Positions 46,061-48,421 of a stretch of DNA of 48,421 bases are shown one piece after another (position 1 is the first letter of the stretch; each line of letters opens with the position of its first letter). The DNA comes from Mycoplasma sp. CAG:877 (GTDB lineage: Bacteria > Bacillota_I > Bacilli_A > RF39 > UBA660), in NCBI GenBank assembly GCA_000433455.1, contig HF992487.1, forward strand, positions 1 through 48,421, read 5' to 3'. Below the pieces are notes generated by a model that searched no databases, was not told where the DNA came from, and saw nothing but the letters and a program-made list of their open reading frames with translations. Made by a program: the position numbers and the translations under genes.

Positions 46061-48010
46061 TTATTTTGTTTTCATTTCAAATAAGATATCTCGTAATTCC
46101 ATAGCTCTTTCAAAGTCTAAGTTTTTAGCAGCTTCTTTCATTTGTTCTTCAATATTTTCCATTAGTAAAGCTTGATCTTTCTTTGATAGTTTTTTAGTTT
46201 TCTTTTTACTATTATTATCAACATTACTAATAATTTCTCTTATTTCTTTAATGATTGTTTTTGGTACAATACCATGTTCTTCATTATATTGTTCTTGTAT
46301 TTTTCGACGTCTTGCTGTTTCTGAAATTGCTTCTTCCATTGAGTCAGTTATTTTATCAGCATACATTATTACATGACCATTGGCATTACGGGCACAACGA
46401 CCAATAGTTTGAATTAGGCTTCTAGTACTTCTTAAGAAGCCTTCTTTATCAGCATCTAAGATTGCTATTAAGGATACTTCTGGGATATCAATTCCTTCTC
46501 TTAATAAGTTGATTCCAACTATTACATCATATTTACCGGTACGTAAGTCATGAATTATTTGCATTCTTTCTAGTGTTTTAACTTCTGAATGAAGATAAGC
46601 AACTTTTATATCTAGTTCTTTTAAGTAGTTGGTTAGTTCTTCAGACATACGAATTGTAAGAGTTGTTACTAGGACTCTTTCGTTTTTTGCAATACGGTCT
46701 CTTATTTCTCCAACTAAATCATCTATTTGGCCTTCTGTTTTTCTGACTTCGATTGTTGGATCTAGTAGACCAGTTGGTCTTATTATTTGTTCTACATACT
46801 CGTTATTTGTATGTTCCAGTTCCAAGTCACCTGGTGTTGCTGATACATAGATGACTTGATTTATTTTCTTCTCAAACTCATCATACTTTAATGGTCTATT
46901 GTCTAAGGCACTTGGTAGGCGGAAGCCGTAATCTACTAAGTTCATTTTTCTAGCTCTATCACCGTTAAACATACCTCTTACTTGAGGTAGAGTTACATGG
47001 GATTCGTCTACTACTAGCAAATAATCTTTAGGGAAAAAGTCCATTAAAGTAGTTGGTGTTTCTCCTCTTTTTCTACCAGCCATAGGTGCAGAATAGTTTT
47101 CAATACCGGAACAAAAACCAGTTTCTTCTAGCATTTCAATATCATAGTTTGTTCTTTGTTCAAGACGTTCTGCTGCTACTAATTTATTGTCATTTCTTAG
47201 TTCTGTTAGTCTTTCTTGAAGTTCTACTTTTATTCTTTCAATAGCTTCATGAAGTTTCTCATCACTAACAACGAAATGACTTGCCGGGAAGATACTTATA
47301 TTTTTCTTATTTGTAATAATAGCACCAGTTAGCGTATCTATTTCACTTATTCTATCAATTTCATCACCAAAGAATTCTATTCTATAACCTGTCGTATTCT
47401 GGTTAGCAGGTATTATTTCTAAAGTATCGCCACGCACTCTAAAAGTACCACGTTTAAAGTCTAGATCGTTACGTTCGTACAACATATCTACCAATTTAGT
47501 TAAGACTTTATTGCGTTCGGTTTGTTCTCCTACACTAAGTGTTAACATTTTATTTTTATATTCTTCTACTTCACCAATACCATAGATACAAGATACTGAA
47601 GCTACTACAATGACATCATCTCTAGAAAGTAAAGCAGAAGTCGCTGCATGACGTAGTTCATCAATCTCATCATTGATAGAAGAATCTTTTTCAATATAAG
47701 TATCAGTCGATGGTACATAGGCTTCTGGTTGGTAATAGTCGTAGTAAGAAACAAAGTATTCTACTTTATTTTCAGGAAATAGTTCTTTTAGTTCAGAATA
47801 TAATTGTCCCGCTAAAGTTTTATTGTGTGCTAAAACAAGAGTTGGTTTATTAACTTTTTCTATTACATTAGCAATAGTAAAAGTTTTACCAGTACCTGTT
47901 GCTCCTAAAAGTACTTGCTCTTTTTTCCCAGATTTTATACCGTCAACGAGTTCTTTTATCGCTTCTGGTTGATCACCAGATGGTTTATATTTAGAAACTA
48001 GTTTGAACAT
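46061..48010 (-). CDS. uvrB: UvrABC system protein B
   Basis: 649 aa. Walker A LLGATGTGKTFT (34-45), the damage-probing beta-hairpin YYDYYQPEAYVPSTDTYIEK, helicase motifs VDESHVTLPQ and QTIGRCARNANGHVIMYADK, and a C-terminal UVR motif (FERAMELRDILF) that binds UvrC. It is loaded by UvrA at lesions. AGGAGAGGAG lies upstream. In many Bacilli uvrB and uvrA are adjacent; here 1.5 kb with the WXG100 pair and an unknown gene separates them. Confidence 0.97.
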   Translation of the reverse strand: MFKLVSKYKPSGDQPEAIKELVDGIKSGKKEQVLLGATGTGKTFTIANVIEKVNKPTLVLAHNKTLAGQLYSELKELFPENKVEYFVSYYDYYQPEAYVPSTDTYIEKDSSINDEIDELRHAATSALLSRDDVIVVASVSCIYGIGEVEEYKNKMLTLSVGEQTERNKVLTKLVDMLYERNDLDFKRGTFRVRGDTLEIIPANQNTTGYRIEFFGDEIDRISEIDTLTGAIITNKKNISIFPASHFVVSDEKLHEAIERIKVELQERLTELRNDNKLVAAERLEQRTNYDIEMLEETGFCSGIENYSAPMAGRKRGETPTTLMDFFPKDYLLVVDESHVTLPQVRGMFNGDRARKMNLVDYGFRLPSALDNRPLKYDEFEKKINQVIYVSATPGDLELEHTNNEYVEQIIRPTGLLDPTIEVRKTEGQIDDLVGEIRDRIAKNERVLVTTLTIRMSEELTNYLKELDIKVAYLHSEVKTLERMQIIHDLRTGKYDVIVGINLLREGIDIPEVSLIAILDADKEGFLRSTRSLIQTIGRCARNANGHVIMYADKITDSMEEAISETARRRKIQEQYNEEHGIVPKTIIKEIREIISNVDNNSKKKTKKLSKKDQALLMENIEEQMKEAAKNLDFERAMELRDILFEMKTK

Positions 48011-48180
48011 TGAAACACTCCTCTCCTATTTATATATTATAACCATTTTGTCAATAGATCTTTCTGAACAAATATAATATATCACATTTAAGTAATTAAA
48101 AAAATCTTTTTCAATATGGTATTAAAACAATGGTCAACATAAAAATAATTACATACTTTATATTGAAAGGAGATATTTTT

Positions 48181-48421
48181 ATGTGTAATGGAAATGAATG
48201 TGGGAAAAAATTACCAAGAAAAGTTTGTTACATATTAGGTCCTACCGGTCCTACTGGACCTGCTGGTGCTGCCACTATTGTTGTTGGCGAAACTACTACT
48301 GGCGAATCGGGTACAAATGCGTTAGTAGCAAATTCTGGTTCGAGTGAAAATGTTGTACTAGATTTTACAATTCCACGTGGTGCTACTGGACCTATTGGAC
48401 CTACTGGACCTATCGGAGCTA
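48181..48421 (+). CDS. Collagen-like repeat protein, 5' part only
   Basis: Runs off the window after 80 codons. AAGGAG precedes ATG 48181. The N-terminus MCNGNECGKKLPRKVCYILG is Cys-rich, then GPTGPTGPAGA, a short beta-like spacer (ATIVVGETTTGESGTNALVA, NVVLDFTIPRGA), and renewed GPIGPTGPIGA repeats. This is the pattern of BclA-like exosporium and surface proteins of spore-forming Firmicutes. Codon use is uniform with neighbours. Location of the product is inferred; the C-terminal domain is not visible. Intergenic 48011-48180 shows AT-rich DNA with a CATACTTTA box discussed separately. Confidence 0.85.
   Translation, partial: MCNGNECGKKLPRKVCYILGPTGPTGPAGAATIVVGETTTGESGTNALVANSGSSENVVLDFTIPRGATGPIGPTGPIGA

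Noticed and set aside
48130..48180. A sporulation sigma-factor promoter before the collagen-like gene
   Set aside because: CATACTTTA at 48153-48161 resembles a sigma-E/K -10, but no -35 of the right sequence and spacing was found and the leader would be very short; left undecided.
1..48421. CRISPR array, tRNA, rRNA or insertion sequence
   Set aside because: No regularly spaced repeats, cloverleaf-type sequence, rRNA segment, transposase or terminal inverted repeats were recognised in any gap.

Overview
The window is a dense, AT-rich stretch of a low-GC Gram-positive (Bacillota) chromosome. The evidence is strong AGGAGG/GGTGAT ribosome-binding sites, TTGACA/TATAAT-type promoters, Bacilli-like gene order in the S10-spc-alpha ribosomal locus, Spo0A, WXG100 proteins, a YvcK-WhiA-ClpP neighbourhood, and the start of a GPTGPT collagen-like gene of the kind found on spore or cell surfaces. 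Loss of rpmD (L30), shortened enzymes and odd residues in conserved sites suggest a reduced, fast-evolving lineage of the Bacilli/Erysipelotrichia/RF39 type. That placement is inference; no rRNA is present.

Layout. 1-5.7 kb is accessory: a coupled PLP aminotransferase and ATP-grasp ligase, an unknown protein, a ZIP metal transporter, and an isolated holin plus M23-like lysin cassette. 5.7-25.5 kb is one long minus-strand translation block. In transcription order it holds rpsJ-rplC-rplD-rplW-rplB-rpsS-rplV-rpsC-rplP-rpmC-rpsQ-rplN-rplX-rplE-rpsN-rpsH-rplF-rplR-rpsE-rplO-secY-adk-map-infA-rpmJ-rpsM-rpsK-rpoA-rplQ. An SDR gene follows, then two degenerate EcfA-like ATPases without EcfT, truA, two unknown genes, and rplM-rpsI. 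25.5-30.2 kb holds dinB, a small XRE regulator, gpmA, an AAA/DUF4143 protein and spo0A.

30.3-37.7 kb is a carbon and envelope segment. gap stands alone, then an operon runs pgk-GNAT-flippase-glycosyltransferase-tpiA, so glycolysis genes are interleaved with genes that look like glycolipid synthesis. Upstream is a TGS/uridine-kinase fusion. 37.9-44.5 kb has clpP converging on the operon uvrA-yvlD-lgt-yvcK-whiA. 44.6-48.0 kb has a WXG100 pair, an unknown plus-strand gene and uvrB; the window ends inside the collagen-like gene.

Main points for a second look: (1) the EcfA-like pair has lost ATPase motifs and has no EcfT; (2) Spo0A carries an 11-codon tandem duplication in its most conserved C-terminal motif; (3) the aminotransferase/ATP-grasp pair looks like an uncharacterised small-molecule pathway and its first gene may start at AUC; (4) two unknown genes between truA and rplM share a helical motif; (5) triosephosphate isomerase has Phe in place of the near-invariant Ser after the catalytic His. 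No stretch over 300 bases lacks a gene, and no tRNA, rRNA, CRISPR array or insertion sequence was seen.
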